A stretch of DNA of 64,000 nucleotides from Phylloscopus collybita. Taxonomy: Eukaryota; Chordata; Aves; Passeriformes; Phylloscopidae. Below are positions 12,345 to 25,566 of this stretch, piece by piece; position 1 is the first letter of the stretch, and each line of letters opens with the position of its first letter. The stretch is from contig JAJNNQ010000009.1 in NCBI GenBank assembly GCA_027886175.1, positions 20,371,501-20,435,500 of the forward strand, written 5' to 3'. Below the pieces are notes generated by a model. The model searched no databases. It was not told the origin of the DNA and saw only the letters and a program-made list of their open reading frames with translations. The position numbers were made by a program, and so were the translations under genes.

Positions 12345-12600
12345 AATAATAGAAATTTTTAATAGTAGAGTTGAAAAGAAGTGGGAAAGATCATAGAGTC
12401 CATCTTATTCCTTTAAACCGGGATCAAGTCTAAATGCACCATTTTTAACATTTGTCAGGAGTGATTTTAAAGTTCATCTGTTGCTGAAATTACATGACAT
12501 TTCTGTGCAGTCCTATTTCAGTGCTTGGCTGTTCTCACCATAAAAAAATGCTCATTATGCTAAACTAAATCCTTAATGTGACTAGAGACTATACTCAATA
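12345..12600 (-). mobile_element. possible ancient CR1/L3-like LINE fragment
   Basis: The plus strand has a weak but ordered resemblance to the reverse complement of a CR1-class 3' end. A gaaagatcatagagtccatc segment at about 12386-12405 resembles the CR1 line ...ggatc-at-gagtcca-ct. About 110 bp further on, atttcagtgcttggctgttctcacc matches the typical ...attccagtgcttaactaccctcac... part, followed by an a-rich stretch ending cctaatg-like. Order and spacing fit, but divergence is high. It would be a copy far older than the other CR1 fragments here. Confidence 0.4.
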
Positions 12601-14918
12601 AATTATATAATTCATATACTTTACCATGCAGATAATTGTTTTTTTGGAATAAGCTTTGCTTCTTTAAAAAACCTTCAAGTACTTTAATTTTTGTCCATTT
12701 CTTTCATACAGACTTTTTTGATGTGATCCAAATTATTTCTTTCAGAAAGTTTCTTCATTTTATTACTGGAATATTCTTAATAAAGTTTACTATTTTATAC
12801 CAGTGTATTCTCATAATGTCCACTGTGGGTTTGCATAAGAAAAATTACAATCCTTGTCCTGAAACAGATAGACAAATGCATAACAGGCATTTCAATAATG
12901 TTTTCATAAATTTCTGAAAGTCTGATTTAACATCTCCATTTCTTTTAGGATTAGCTGTTATCTAACACCTGTCAAAGGGGTTCAAAACTAAGGTCTGATT
13001 TATGTACTGAGCCATCTTTTACAGTGTAAGATGAAAAATGTGGCTTTTTCAATCTCACCAATGGTATTACACATGTGTACGATTTTCATGCCCATCATAT
13101 CCCTCAGAATTTGAAGGAACCTAGTCCTTAAAGCTGTTTAAGTTTGGACAGACATATCTAGTTTCTTTTCTCCTAGGTAGTCCAACAACTGTAATGAGAT
13201 GTCCAAATATTCCCATGTCTTGTTTCTGCAGAAGGCCAGTAGCAAATAATTGGGAATATATTAATTAGGAAAAATACAGAAATATTTTTTTGTTTTTTTC
13301 TGTCCTTTCATGTCACAGAAATAAGACTATGGCTCTGCCTGGCCTGCTCTAACTAATTAATTTGCTTAATCCATTTACTATTTCTAGTTATTCTTTTAAA
13401 CACCACAGCTTTATAAACAAGTTTCACAGTGAAAGTATACATTTTTCAAAAATAGTTCTGATTGTTTTATAAAATCTTCTGCCTGGCACCATCCTTGAAT
13501 ACAACCACCTATTTCATTTTAAGAAGCAATAAATGTATTTTCTGTGTAAACCCTTTTCCATATTTTTTTAATTTTTCAGAGTACTTTATTACACCTTCTC
13601 TCATTCAGTTTTTGTACTACAATTACTAATTTGAATACCTATTTAGAAGAATCCAAAGACAATTTCACTTTCAGTATTTATCTTGCTTATCATCTTGTTA
13701 TTGTAGTTTTTTGTAGTTTTCCTTTTATATTGTTACCTTTTGTTGAAGTGATTTTGTACTTGTTTCTAGCTTTGCTGTTTTGTTGGGGTTTTTTTTCAAT
13801 TTTATCTGGTGATTCAAATAAGAGGATAAATAATTTCTGCTATTGCTGTGCTAGTGAAAAAATTTGTAAAAGAAGAATTTGGCAATTTTTTTTTAAATGT
13901 TATTGCAGTATCTGACTGAAAACTTCAAATGTGAAAATTGATCCTGTAGCAGAAGGATAATGTACTTATTATGGCTGGGTTTTGCATTATTTTTTGAACT
14001 AAGAACTACTATTTACTTGAATAAAGAATTGTACCATTTGACAAAACAAGTTTAAAAGATGTCTGGTTTTGAAAGCCATCTATTTCCCTATTATCTGTAA
14101 TTTTTTTATAGTTATAACTGTAACTATAACTTACCTATTAGCTATAAGAACATTTAAAATGTTACCAATATCAACTAAACTCAATTTCCTACAAAGTCAA
14201 GAAAATTTGAAAATATCCAACTCCGCTGCTGAATCTTAGAGAGAGAAGAGATTTGGTGTTCTCCTTAGGTTTTCCTAAGAAGCCTATGTTAACTTCCTTT
14301 GAAAAAGCTTATGGCAGTACAGGGTTAAACCAATGGGCCTACAGCCAGCCACATGCCATTGGCCTGTCTATGTAATATGTGCAAGTGAGATACACTCTCA
14401 GGCAGAAACTCCAATGAATTCATAAATCATTCTAATTCTCAGCATATGAGGACAAATAACCAGGCACCTCACACTCGAGAGAGAGCACCAATGCCCCTGA
14501 CTTTAGCAGTGTGCACTTCTCAGTTTTGGAGAAGGAAAGGTTATTCCTGAGGTAACAGAAAGCACTTTTACAGTATTTAATATTATACTTCCTAGCTACT
14601 TTCCTTCACATAAGAGCGTGCAGAGGACTTTATAAGCTTTGGAGCAATTTAGATCATCAGATCCAATGCCTACTACATTTAAAAGAAACAAATCTCTCCC
14701 ACACAGATGCAAAATAGCAACTATGAAGTTTTTGGGAGAGAAATCAAGATGATCAGTCCAGTTTCTAGAGTATTCATTGGTTTGTTGCCTAATGTAAAGG
14801 TGAAACTCAACTTTAGAAATCCTCCAGGATGTTACAGTTTCTGCTTCCTTAATTTGTCTCCTTTCACTCCCCACTTGGCTGTAATCCAGAAAATCTTCAA
14901 TACCAAAAACCTTGTGTT

Positions 14919-14953
14919 TACAAATAGTGTTTGTAGTGTTTACACTATTTGTA
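14919..14953. repeat. inverted repeat, 12-bp arms
   Basis: Arm tacaaatagtgt (14919-14930) and its exact complement acactatttgta (14942-14953) are separated by 11 bases. The loop itself contains another tagtgtt, so the segment also carries a direct repeat of the arm's end. It could form a hairpin; no function is evident. Confidence 0.9.
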
Positions 14954-17933
14954 CCATAAATGGCACAAGAAATTAAGTCAGAACAGTATAACTCCTCCAA
15001 AGAAACCTTTCTCATTACTTATATTTCAAAAAGACAAGTCCCTGTCTCAATGGGGCTGTAATGTGCCTAGTCAGTTCTTGCAGCAAACTTGAAAGACTGC
15101 TTATAAATTACCTTGACATTATTCCAGTAATTTTATAGGTGCCAGGGTGTATATTTAATGTTGAGATCTGCTAGTGTAGATATTTGTCCACTGTAATCAA
15201 GATTTATAATGAATGTTTATATATAGGGACCTATTTTTTAAAAATAGTAGTTCAGAGGATACAATAACCTGCTTTATCTAGCAGAATATTATCATGAAGA
15301 CCTAATTCTAATGATCTCAAAAAAATCATTTTTTCCAAGACTACATAAGTAGAAAAATATGAATTCTGCATTTTTTATCGAAATAAGACTTTTTCTAAAT
15401 TGAATTCAAGACAATGTTCAGAGAAAACACCTCTCCAAAGGTAATGAGGGGATTCCATCTCCATTTGCTACTCTTCACAGGTTGTTGAATATGCTGAGAA
15501 AATGACATCATTAAATTTGAGAAGTTGTATTAGATTTTAATGGTCTCCTTTTTAAACAATTATGAACTAATAGACACTTTTCTTTCTAAATATTTGCAAA
15601 GTGGACTAAATCACTAGAGTACCTCTGGTCATCTTTTTAGTATTCTGCTAGCCACAAAGCAGTAAGTCATTGTAAGGAATAGAGCATGTATTAAGGTTTT
15701 CTTGGGAAATTGATAAGAAGTAAAAGTATTTTTAGAATTCTTTTCTAGGCTAATTAACCTGCCTTGAGCAGTCTATGTATGTAAGTAGGAGGCACTTAAT
15801 CATCCTTCTAAAGCAGAAAGTGCAAGTTTTGTAACATGCATCCACTTGTCAAAAGCAACCACGCACCTTTGAAGCAGAGCCTTATTTTTAAAGCTGAAAA
15901 GATGGACAGCCCTGAGCTCTCTAAGTGAAAAATAAACCTAAAGATAGTTTTCTTAAATAAAATTAAGTCCAAATCTCTGCAACTCCATTCCCATTGCTTT
16001 CTGCACCTCTACTATTCTGAAAGCTTCCAGCACAAGGAGGGCAAACCAGAAATATTCACTGGTCTATTAGAAAATGGAAATGCCTTTAGCTTATTGCCTA
16101 ATTTACCATGTAACAGGATTAATGTATCTTTTTGTATCTCACAATGTTGACATGGACAAAAATAGTACACAGATGTGTTTATTAGGATTTGAGGGAAATC
16201 TCTGAAAATACCAGTGGCATCTGCCTTCAAGGTGTGGGTGGATTATATTCATATGTAAGTTACATATGTTCAAATAAATAAAAATCACTAACATATAAGC
16301 TTCTGAATTTAAAGTTTTACTATTTTAGATTTCCTGAATTTCTGTACAAAATCCTATTATCACTATGGAAAGAAACACCAGCCTTATTTTCGTTCAGGTC
16401 TCATAAGTCCTATGTAAGGATGGTGATGACACATTACTCCAAGGCAACAGTTTAAGATAAGATGCAATTGGACAAATAGATAGAGAAAGTGTATCAGTGA
16501 TACAGACTTTTAAAATGTGAGAAGCAGAAAGAAATGTTCAGGTACCATAGGCTTTTAAATGCAATCTCCAATATTGCAAAATGAATTTATTATTTATTAA
16601 ACACTGTAGCTGAAATGTCAAAAAGGTTAGAGGTCTATTTTTGATAACGGTCATTGAGGCAAATGAACCCATGTATCTGACTTTTCATTTGCCTAAAATT
16701 TACCCTGCATTACCTGTTGCAAACTTAAAATAGCAGAAAAGGGTAACTACTACAAACCCAAGGGCATGGATTAAGAGTGTCTGCCATCTTACATGGACTA
16801 AGCATCAGAGAAGAAAGATTGAAAGTACTGACTACAACAACTGTTTCTCATCCTTACAGAACTTTGCAAATACTGAATAATGAATATCATTTCTGTAGTG
16901 ATAACATTACACCTCTCCTATCCATTTTTCACTAAAAAGTGGTACACAGAAGAATTTCAGGGGCACTGTATGCCACGAAGCTCTACACAATAACGAGGAA
17001 GATTTTTATCTAAACAGGTGACTTACGTTGTTTTCCATTGGTGGCCATACATTTCCTTTAGTGGACAATGCCATTGGTATATGTCTTAAACTACTTAATT
17101 TCTATTTTCTTAACACTATAGGATTATTCAGACACTAAAGAGTGATACTCAAAACATGAGCTTAGTCACAAAATTACTAATAAACTCCAGACACTGCCTG
17201 GAAATTCTCCTGAAGAAGCCTACTAGTTATTTTTTCTTGATTTTCTTTGGTCTATTTTTCTTTGGTTTTGAAAAGGTTTGCATAAATACTGTTTTTCACC
17301 CTGTCAGGAAACACCTCATTTTCTTTAGACTGCATTTTCTTCTGTGATATACTAATAGGAATCTAAAAAAGCCATGCATATCAATCTTAAATTTATTAAG
17401 TTCAGTGATTGAGAATTACATTTTAAGGGTTTTCAGATGAGTGGCAACTAATTAACTAGTGTTAAGTATTCTGTTTGGATGCACTGCTAAGTAGTATCTA
17501 TCAATAGCAGATTTTGATTTGTTGGTTTCATGGAAGTATATTTTGCATGAATAAAACCTTCAGCTCAATAAAGTCCAAACATGTTCTAGAAATACTGTTA
17601 CATGAAAATATATATTTTCAAAATAAATCAATCTTCATAAATTCATTTCTTCAAAAAATGTGAAATGCCTCAAATATTCCCCTCCCATATCACTTGAATG
17701 CCTTTGCTGATTTTTATTCCAGCAATTCCAGAGGCCTCTCTTATAAAAATAAAAATTTCTTGAACTTTAAGAATTTGCCAAAATTTTATACCAGTATTGA
17801 AGTGTGGAAAAGCAGTCACAAATGCAGGTGGGGTATTTTAAAGGAAAAATGGGCAAGAGAGACCCCAAACATCAGGAGATCAGCCCAAACATTATATTTC
17901 AGATAACTCTATTCTGAGTCTCATATAGGTAAT

Positions 17934-17978
17934 TAATATAGGATTAAATAATATAGAATTGAATGATATAGGACTAAA
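17934..17978. repeat. three degenerate 15-bp tandem repeats
   Basis: Copies at 17934-17948 (taatataggattaaa), 17949-17963 (taatatagaattgaa) and 17964-17978 (tgatataggactaaa) are in perfect register with two or three substitutions between them. A short minisatellite. Confidence 0.85.
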
Positions 17979-20395
17979 TAACAATCTATTTAGATTTCTA
18001 TTTCTAAGATATGGAAAAAAGCTCAGCTAAAATTAGACCTAAAATTTTCTTCCCTCTCTGTTTTAAACAAGAATGAGAGTTTCCTAAAATTGTAAAGAAA
18101 TGCATAAAGAAAGAATAACAATAGCCATTGGGTCATTGCTTTGTGTGACCAAAATATCAATAAGAATTTTTCCCAAAGGTATGGATTAATATTATAGAAT
18201 TTTCATTTGTGCCTCAAAGTAATGAGAACTTCTTTCAGGAGAAAAAGATCCAATCCTTTGGGAAAAAACCCCAAACATTATGGTATGACTTGATAATGCA
18301 AATCAAAGAACCTTTTTATCCAATTCAACCCTTACCTCTATGTTCTGCCAGGGTGAGTTTCACTTACGTGTGTTGCATGACAGTCTGGAAGCCTTGTCAT
18401 CATATATCCTGTGCTTAATGCTGGAGGCAGGAGCAGCACCCAGGGATAGCATTTGCGGTATCCAGTCCCATGATTTTCCTCTGCATCTTTTCCAGAAGAA
18501 AGGATAGTGCTCACTTCTTCTGTAGGTGCTTTTGTTTACCAGAAATAGCTGCTTATGCAATTAGATTTTCACAGTGTATTTTCTGTATTTTCCCTGAAAG
18601 CAGGATCAGATATGATCTACATAAGCAATCAGCCATTATATTAACTAATCATAGAAGGTAGAACATTTTTCCTTACTACAATGTAAATGATCTGACTGAA
18701 GCTTCATTATGTATAGAGCATAAACTTCAAATGCCAATTTGCTAAGCTCCAGTGTTTTTGTGCACAGTTTCCTTAAGGCAAATTCTATCCCTTTGTCTTC
18801 TGAATCAGCACAAATGCATGGAGCATCAGATATTTTCATTTTATTATCATCCATTTCTAGTGTCTTGATTCTAGCATGTTGTCAACCAATGCCATGTCAT
18901 TCCCCAGCCATATATGGGGAGCCAAAGTTATTAGGCAGTTCATTTTGTAGGCAGATATTTTATTAATTAGACTGAGTTGTTAATGAAAATATTTCATCGA
19001 TATCATTAAAGGGGATCATAATTAGAAAAAAACAGCAGAATTCTGGGGGAGAAATGTCTACTTCAAGAATGAGAGTGTGATTAATCTTTCTTCAGCATAT
19101 GAGATCAGTGTATGATGTGACATTGGAAGAAAAAATAGTTGTTCCTTATTACAGGCAACCAAACCACAGATTAGAAACTAAATGGGGACTCCCAAAATTT
19201 CCTTCTTCAATAGTAAAGGCTAAAGTAAAAATTTAACAGAATCTGATAGAAAGCAGACTTGTTTATGCTTTACTTTCAAACAAAATTATTAAACACTAGA
19301 CCTGTGTATTAAGATTACACTATGGTTTTACTAAAATGAGAAAGACTGAATCAGTTATTCTGTCTCAGTCAAATGACAGCAGTAGTTACAAAAATATGGT
19401 TATTTAAACATCAGAAAGTACCAATAGGCTAAAATAAATTCAGTGTATAGCAAAGAGATCAATTTTACTCTAATATCCAGCTGTCCTTTTTTTTTCCTTG
19501 TCTAGTTATTGAAGAAAGAATTATTTTGGTTGCATCTATCTACAGTAATTAAATAGGGCTACTAGTAAGCAAGTGAAATGGTCATAGTGGCAGCATAATG
19601 TCTTTTTCAACAGAAAAATATTTTTAAATAAAAAAATATTTTTTATCACCATCCTTGATTTTTTTAGCATCCTTGATGCTTTGCGACTTGCGAAGACCAA
19701 CTTCCTTAAGAAATAAATCTTGTGCTTCCATGTAAAATCTCCATGCTCTTCCTCACATAGAAAAGCACCAAACTAGAAAATCTCACCTGTTTTATGAAGC
19801 TAATTCTGGATCATTGGTTTAATTTTTTGGTTCACAGGAGCTATTCATCAAACAACACTGCAAAGCAAAACAAGGTATAGAAAATATTATTAGATAACCA
19901 AGTCTTCTAACTTTAAAAAATAGAATTTTCTGAAATATAAGCACATTGATCAATTAGACAGTTTAATGAATCTGACATCTTGCATCAGTAATATTTTCTA
20001 AATGAAGTCATATTCAGTATAAAAGCCTTATTATTATTCAGAACACTTCTCAGCTACAGCTGTAAGATTTGATTAAATCAGTATGTGCTTACTAGGAACA
20101 GTTGAGAAAAGCAGTGTGAAAATACATGCAATGTTCACAGTTCAAGAGGAACAAAATGCCACACTAAATTCCACAAACAAAATCAAAGTATGTATTAAAC
20201 TTCACTTTTCTGAGATGTTTCCTATATTAAAGCAAAGGTTTTCTCAAGTATAGACTGTTAAAATTAACAAAAATAATATAATTTTTTGAGATTACTGTGC
20301 AGATTATCCTGCAGCAGTCTCTCTGGCTGTTTTTGCTTCCTGCATGCCAAAAGCATGAAATCTGATATAAAATTAGAGGAATGAGAAATGAAAGG

Positions 20396-21232
20396 TCATA
20401 GAATCACAGAATGGTGGAAATTGAAACAGACCTCCAAACCCACTGTTCAAGTGGACCCATTTAGAACAGGTTGCTGAAGACCATGTCCAAGCAGCTCCTC
20501 AATATCTCCAAGGACAGAGATTCCACACTTCTTTGGGGAACCTGTGCCAGTGACCAGTCATCCTCACAGAGAAAAAGTTTTTCCTGATACTCATCTTGAG
20601 CCTCCTCTGTTTCAACTGGCGTTCACTGCCTCGTTTGGTTACTGAGCATATCTGACTCAATCCTTCGTGCACCATCTCTTCAGGTACTTGTACATACTGC
20701 TGAGAGCACCCCAAGGTTTTCTGGGCCAAACAGTGCCTACCCTCTCAGCCTGTCCTAATACTAGAAATACTCCAGACTGTTCACCACCTTTGTGGCTCTC
20801 TGCTGAACTCTCTCCAGTATGTCCATGTCTCTCTCGTACCAGAGAGGCTAGAACTGGATTCCAGCTCTCCAGTTGTGGCCTCACCAGAGCTCTAAGCAGA
20901 GGAGAAGGGTCACCTCCCTTGACTTACTGGCAGCACTTCTAATGTGCCATTAATATTCTTTGCTCCAAGTGCAGATTGGTGGCTCATGTTCAGCTTGGAG
21001 ACCACCAGGATCTCCAAGTTCTTTCTCAAAGCTACTTCCCAGCTGCTTGGTCCTTAGCATGTATGGGTGCCTGGGGTTGTTCCTTCCCAGGTGCAGGGCT
21101 GCATTTTGTTGAACTTCATGAAGTTCCTGACAGTTCATTTCCCCAGCCTGTTAGAGATCCTTCTGAATGGCAGCATGACCCTCTGGCATACTAGTTACTC
21201 CAGCAAATTTTGTGTCATCTCCAGAATTCAAT
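20396..21232 (-). mobile_element. CR1 LINE, 5'-truncated, minus strand
   Basis: The plus strand opens with tcatagaatcacagaat, the reverse complement of the CR1 3' end. About 840 bp of CR1 3' sequence read on the minus strand follow, with no poly(A), as expected for CR1. The body contains the usual order of landmarks: segments matching the 3' UTR, the gaggaactggtgctggt-like part, and the C-terminal end of ORF2 (for example 'aggatctccaagttctttctc' and 'atccttctgaatggcagcat' on the plus strand). Many indels and substitutions interrupt all frames, so it is an old inactive copy. The 5' edge is where similarity fades (about 21232). Local GC is higher than the flanks, as for the other CR1 copies. 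Confidence 0.85.
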
Positions 21233-23317
21233 GCTCATTCATAATAGTAGGACAAAAAATTCACATGAATTTAATATATGGTTTAAGAGGCAACAGTTTC
21301 AATTAGCAATGTCAAATTTTCATTTTGATGGCAGATATTTTCTTATTTACATCAAAATATGTCTTATTTTTGTTGAGAAGGCAGAGTTTCAGGCAATTAC
21401 TATACAAAACAGACTTTTAGGAACAGCCACTTGTAATAAAAATTACCCACTCCTAGGTGCAGGTCAACAGGATTGATAGGTATTCCTAAAAGATCAGCAT
21501 ACAGAACATGGAATTACAATGTATCCAAGAAAGGCTTACCAATGTACTATGCTAATATGCCTTAGAATCTCTTCCAAAATGAGTATGTATTTTTTGAATC
21601 ATTATGCCAGTGTTGCTAAGAAACTGAAGTATATTATTTTTATGTTTAATATGTAGGATCCAAAGTTTTGTATACCACTTCTGTGACTCCTCTTTTTTAC
21701 CACTAAGTTGCCTTACCCAAAGGAAATTCAAGTCAAACACAAGAGAAACATGAGATGGACATTATAAATTTCAGATGACAAAAAAGCTATAACCTTGAAA
21801 GAAACTCCATATGTGTAGATAAGTATGTTCATAGAAAAATATTTTTGTGCAGATTGAAAGACTGGGAACAAAAGGAAATATAAAGGAAACTGACATGATT
21901 TGATATTGAAGAAAATATCAAATCATCATTTTTTGCATATTTCAAAAGACCCCACTAAATCCAAAAGAGATTACAAAAATTGTTTTTAATGCTTCTAATG
22001 AAGAGAGAGGTGCTGTACTCTGCGGAGTTACCCACAGTAACAGTACAAATTTAAATTAGATAGATACTTATCCCTTTCCTGTCCCAGCACCAGAACAAGG
22101 ATTCTGCCTCAGGAAAAGGAGGTCTTTGGAAACCAGTTCATGATGCACGGTGACACTTTGGCATGGCCTGCTGATACAATGGGAAGAGCAGAGCTGCTCA
22201 TATATACAAATAGAAACCACTACACACACTGTTTTACGTCATGGTTCTATAAATGCTTCACTCTGTTCCTCAGGATATATTATCTGGAGCATTATAAATT
22301 CAATAAAGTCAATTAATGTGAACTATTTCTAGGTACACTACTCTTAAAAATCATGGATTTAAGCCTAAGTAATGTCTGTTTTTCCAGATCATGTTCTCTT
22401 TTGTATCACAGATAAATAACAGATTCTGACGCAAAAGAGGGAGCTAGTATTCTATTTTAAATTCAAGTCTAATTTAAAAAATATAACCTCCAGCAACTTC
22501 ACTGTCACTACAATCAATCAAAGTGATAGCCTTGGAACTGCAAACCACTTCCTCAGTCACATCTGCAACTGCAATATTTATGAATTGCTTTCCTCATCAT
22601 AGCAATTTAACTGGTACTGTTATTACAGAGACAAGAACAGTCTAATACCAGCTATCATAACTATTACTATTATTTTCAAAATATTTTAATTGCTCTTGAA
22701 TTATAAAACATATAGGCTATTTCTGAAGTAAAAATACCACAAAAGATTACAAACACTCACATACGTGCACATAAATATGTTGACGTGTACTTTTTTTTCT
22801 ATCAGCTAAAGGTCAGTGCTGTTTTTAAGCTAAAAAAGCTCCTCTATTCTCTTTTACTGAGGAAGAGTATGTGCAGTGTTGTCTTCCTTCCTTTACAAGG
22901 AATTTACTAGAACAGATGAGAAGGAAAGCAATACTCTGTTATAAACACGACATATGCATTAATTCCACAGTACCGCTCAACAGTTAGAACTACATTCCAG
23001 GAAGGACACAATTGCCTTCAAGCACATTGATGAGAACCTGAATTGGTCCATGTCTGTTCCTTGAAGCCTGAGGAGAGTGCACAAACAGGCCACAGGGACT
23101 GGGACCCACGTACATCTGGCCAGGAGGAGGCACACAGGGTTGCTCCCAGGCTTCATGTTTACGTACTGACAAGAGATGTAAAGTGAAACTATGACCAGAA
23201 GACATTCAGAGCTCAGAATCCACTCCTGGGATAAACACTTGAAAGCTCAGATCTCTTGCAGCATTATTTTGAGCCTAGTCATATTATTTCCATCTCATTC
23301 AAATATTGGATTTTTAT
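21233..23317. other. AT-rich non-coding DNA
   Basis: No gene recognised. Contains the hairpin at 21895-21926. A slightly GC-richer piece at 22990-23205 is open on the minus strand for 71 codons, but its sequence matches no family I know. Confidence 0.5.
21895..21926. repeat. inverted repeat, 13-bp arms
   Basis: Arm atgatttgatatt (21895-21907), spacer gaagaa, and exact complement aatatcaaatcat (21914-21926). Could form a stable AT-rich hairpin. Confidence 0.9.
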
Positions 23318-24250
23318 TCTGGGAGGCATTGAAAAACACCTGAGGAACAACGCAGTCATTGGTCACAGCCAGCATGACTTCATGAGATCAAAGCCCAGCT
23401 TGTCAAACCTGGTTTCCTTTTATGACAAGGTAACCCACATAGGTATCAAGGGAAACCAGTTGATGTAATCTGTTAGGATTTCAATACAGTTTTTGATACA
23501 GTCTCTCAGAAGATCATTCTGAACAAAATGTCCAGCACACATCTGAATAAACACACCATGGGGTGGGTGAGCAACTGGCTCAAAGGTCAGGCACAAAGGG
23601 TTATAGTGAATGGGGTGACATTAGACTGGGGACCTGTCACTAGTGGGGTTCCAGAGGGCTCCATCCTTGGCCTTGTGCTCTTCAGCATCTTCATTAATGA
23701 TGTAGCAGGACTGGGTGGGATACTGAGCAAGTTTACAGGTGATAAAAAACTGGGAGGAGCCCTTGACTCTGTCAAAAGCAGAGAGGCCCTGCAGAGGGAC
23801 CTTGACAAATCAGAGGCTTGGGCAATCACCAACCATATGAAGTTCAACAGGGGAAAATGCTGGATTCTGCACCTGGGATGGGATAACCAACCCTTCATGT
23901 ATGTACAGACTGGGAAATTAGATTCTGGAGAGCAGTGCCATGGAAATGAGATCCTGGGGGTCCTGGTGAGCATGAGTCAGCAGTGCCCTGGCAGCCAGGA
24001 GGGCCAAGAGTGTCCTGGGGATATCAAGCACAGCATCACCAGCCAGGCAAGGGAAGATTGTTCCACTCTGTTCTGCACTGGGACAGCCTCACCTTGAGTC
24101 CTTGGGACAGTTTTGGGCAACACAGTGTAAGAAGGATACTAAGCAATTAGAGAGCATCCAAAGGAGGGTTACAAAGATGGTGAAGGGAAATGGACTTGAT
24201 GATCCTTGTGGTCCCTTCCCACCCAGCTTGTTCTGTCGTTCTGTGATTAT
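23318..24250 (+). mobile_element. CR1 LINE, 5'-truncated with internal deletion
   Basis: Plus-strand CR1 beginning inside the reverse-transcriptase part of ORF2 and running to the 3' terminus (ttctgtcgttctgtgatt at about 24231-24248). From about 23860 the order of segments is the standard CR1 one until aagatggtgaaggg (about 24175-24188). There the text jumps directly to the last line of the 3' UTR (tggacttgatgatccttgtgg). Several hundred bases between these two points, normally present in CR1, are missing. The copy therefore carries both a 5' truncation and an internal deletion. It has no target duplication that I can see, which is usual for CR1. Confidence 0.88.
23330..24097 (+). pseudogene. 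CR1 ORF2 reverse transcriptase remnant (dead)
   Basis: Encodes part of a LINE reverse transcriptase, the enzyme that copies CR1 RNA at the target site. Two frames are needed. One runs to the stop at 23466-23468. The second contains an in-frame TAG at 23474-23476, inside the strand that normally leads into the first catalytic Asp region, and then runs open from 23528 to 24097 (189 codons). In the latter, residues 40-59 (GVPEGSILGLVLFSIFINDV) match RT motif 4, the VPQGS-LGP-LF-IFINDL type. Residues 69-72 are FTGD where an active enzyme has F-A-D-D, so the first Asp of the catalytic pair is lost. A conserved 'NHMKFNRGKC' block lies near residues 102-111. A frameshift, a stop and a broken active site make it a pseudogene. 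Confidence 0.85.
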
Positions 24251-25566
24251 TTTTACTGCTTGTATCTGTCCATCATTTATTTGCAAGTTCCATAAAAAAT
24301 TGCAGGAATCCCACATGATTCTTACAGCCATGATTTCTGGTGAGTACAATTTGCATTATTTATAAATCATTTGTGAACACTAGCAGTTTACTGAATAAGG
24401 ATCTCACTAGAGCTGCTCACTGCATATACTTGTTATGATTTAAACATACATAAACCAACCAAAGGCTGATCTGTGGCTTAGATGGCATAATAAAAGATGA
24501 TTAATTCTCAGTGTCATTGCAATTGTCAGGCATCTCAGAAAGGGCCTAGACAAAGAATGGATTGCTGCTCTCTTCTGATTGATTTCACCTTTATGAGACT
24601 TTTGTAAATTATTACATTGGGATCCTATACCTGGATTAAACACAGTTATAAATTTTCTCAAGTTAGTAGAGGTTACAAGCATATTTTTTTCCTTTTCTAA
24701 TTTACTCTTACTTCTTTGAAATTCCTTATAATTACAAAACAGCTTGACTGAAATCCAAAAGGGTTAGTAAAATTACTTGGATCCATACATAAATATTTTG
24801 ACTTTCAAAAATTTTGATTCCTGTGCTTTAGCTCCTGCCTAACACAAGTAATGCTGTTGTGTGAATTCAAACAAGAGCCAGAATGTGTCTCCAAAACTGG
24901 AGTGCCATCCTGATTATGTTCTGTTCACAGTAAAATCATACAAGCAGAAAAAAAAAAAAAAAAAAAGCTTCCTGTCAGACTGGCTGCTTCACCTGAAGTT
25001 TATAAACTTAAAAGCCTAAATTTAAGTAGGCTGCAACAGTTCCTCCCTTCCTTCTGGAGTCAAGTATATTTAGACACTGATGACTGTCCCTTTGAGAGCA
25101 GCCCCTGAAGTACAGTCTTTTTTCATTTACCAGAAATAGTATGATAAGTAGTATAATACATAAATACTGCCCTGATATAATCATGTAATTATTAAAGTTG
25201 ATTTGTATTATCTGCAAGTACACGGGCAAGATCCCTGACCCAAACTTCATATGCCCTTGGTTTTTTTCAATAGATGTTGAAAAGATGGCAGCTTTAAAAA
25301 TGTCATTAGTGTACTATTGATGGAGCCCAAAGGAAGCTGTCAGTGACAGACTTGTCAGATTATTTCCCTCCCAAGACCTTGTTGAACAATGGGGAACAGC
25401 ACTCCACTTCTTTGAAACTGTACAAACTATATAACTTTACAGTTCAGCCTACTTTACTTTTATAAACTGGAGAATATGATCTAGCCCAGTCTTGGTTCGT
25501 AAAAAATTATCAACAGTTATAAGTCAAAAACTATCTCCTGGCTTTTTTCAAGTAGGGAATATTATG
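24251..25566. other. AT-rich non-coding DNA between two CR1 copies
   Basis: No gene recognised. Contains a run of 19 A at 24948-24966, not preceded by a recognisable retrocopy. Confidence 0.5.
24948..24966. repeat. poly(A) tract
   Basis: Nineteen uninterrupted A, preceded by unique sequence. It ends in aagctt. The longest A-run outside an element in this window. Confidence 0.9.

Larger units (their letters stand above)
12601..20395. other. AT-rich unique non-coding DNA
   Basis: Nearly 8 kb with no recognisable gene or transposon. It holds several hairpins (14919-14953, 16251-16269) and a degenerate 15-bp triplicate repeat at 17934-17978. The longest open frame is 139 codons on the minus strand at 14596-15015, which matches no family I know and is within what chance allows in a window this size. 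Confidence 0.55.

Noticed and set aside
13631..13915. 94-codon hydrophobic frame on the plus strand
   Set aside because: The hydrophobicity comes from T-rich DNA (TTT/TTA/ATT codons), not from a membrane protein family; no homology recognised.
14596..15015. 139-codon open frame on the minus strand
   Set aside because: No recognisable family, a competing 89-codon frame on the other strand, AT-rich codons, and no splice or promoter context. By a rough estimate about one frame this long is expected by chance in 128 kb of strand sequence with this base composition.
22990..23205. 71-codon minus-strand frame in a slightly GC-richer segment
   Set aside because: Looked protein-like at first, but no family could be named and there is no supporting splice or promoter signal.
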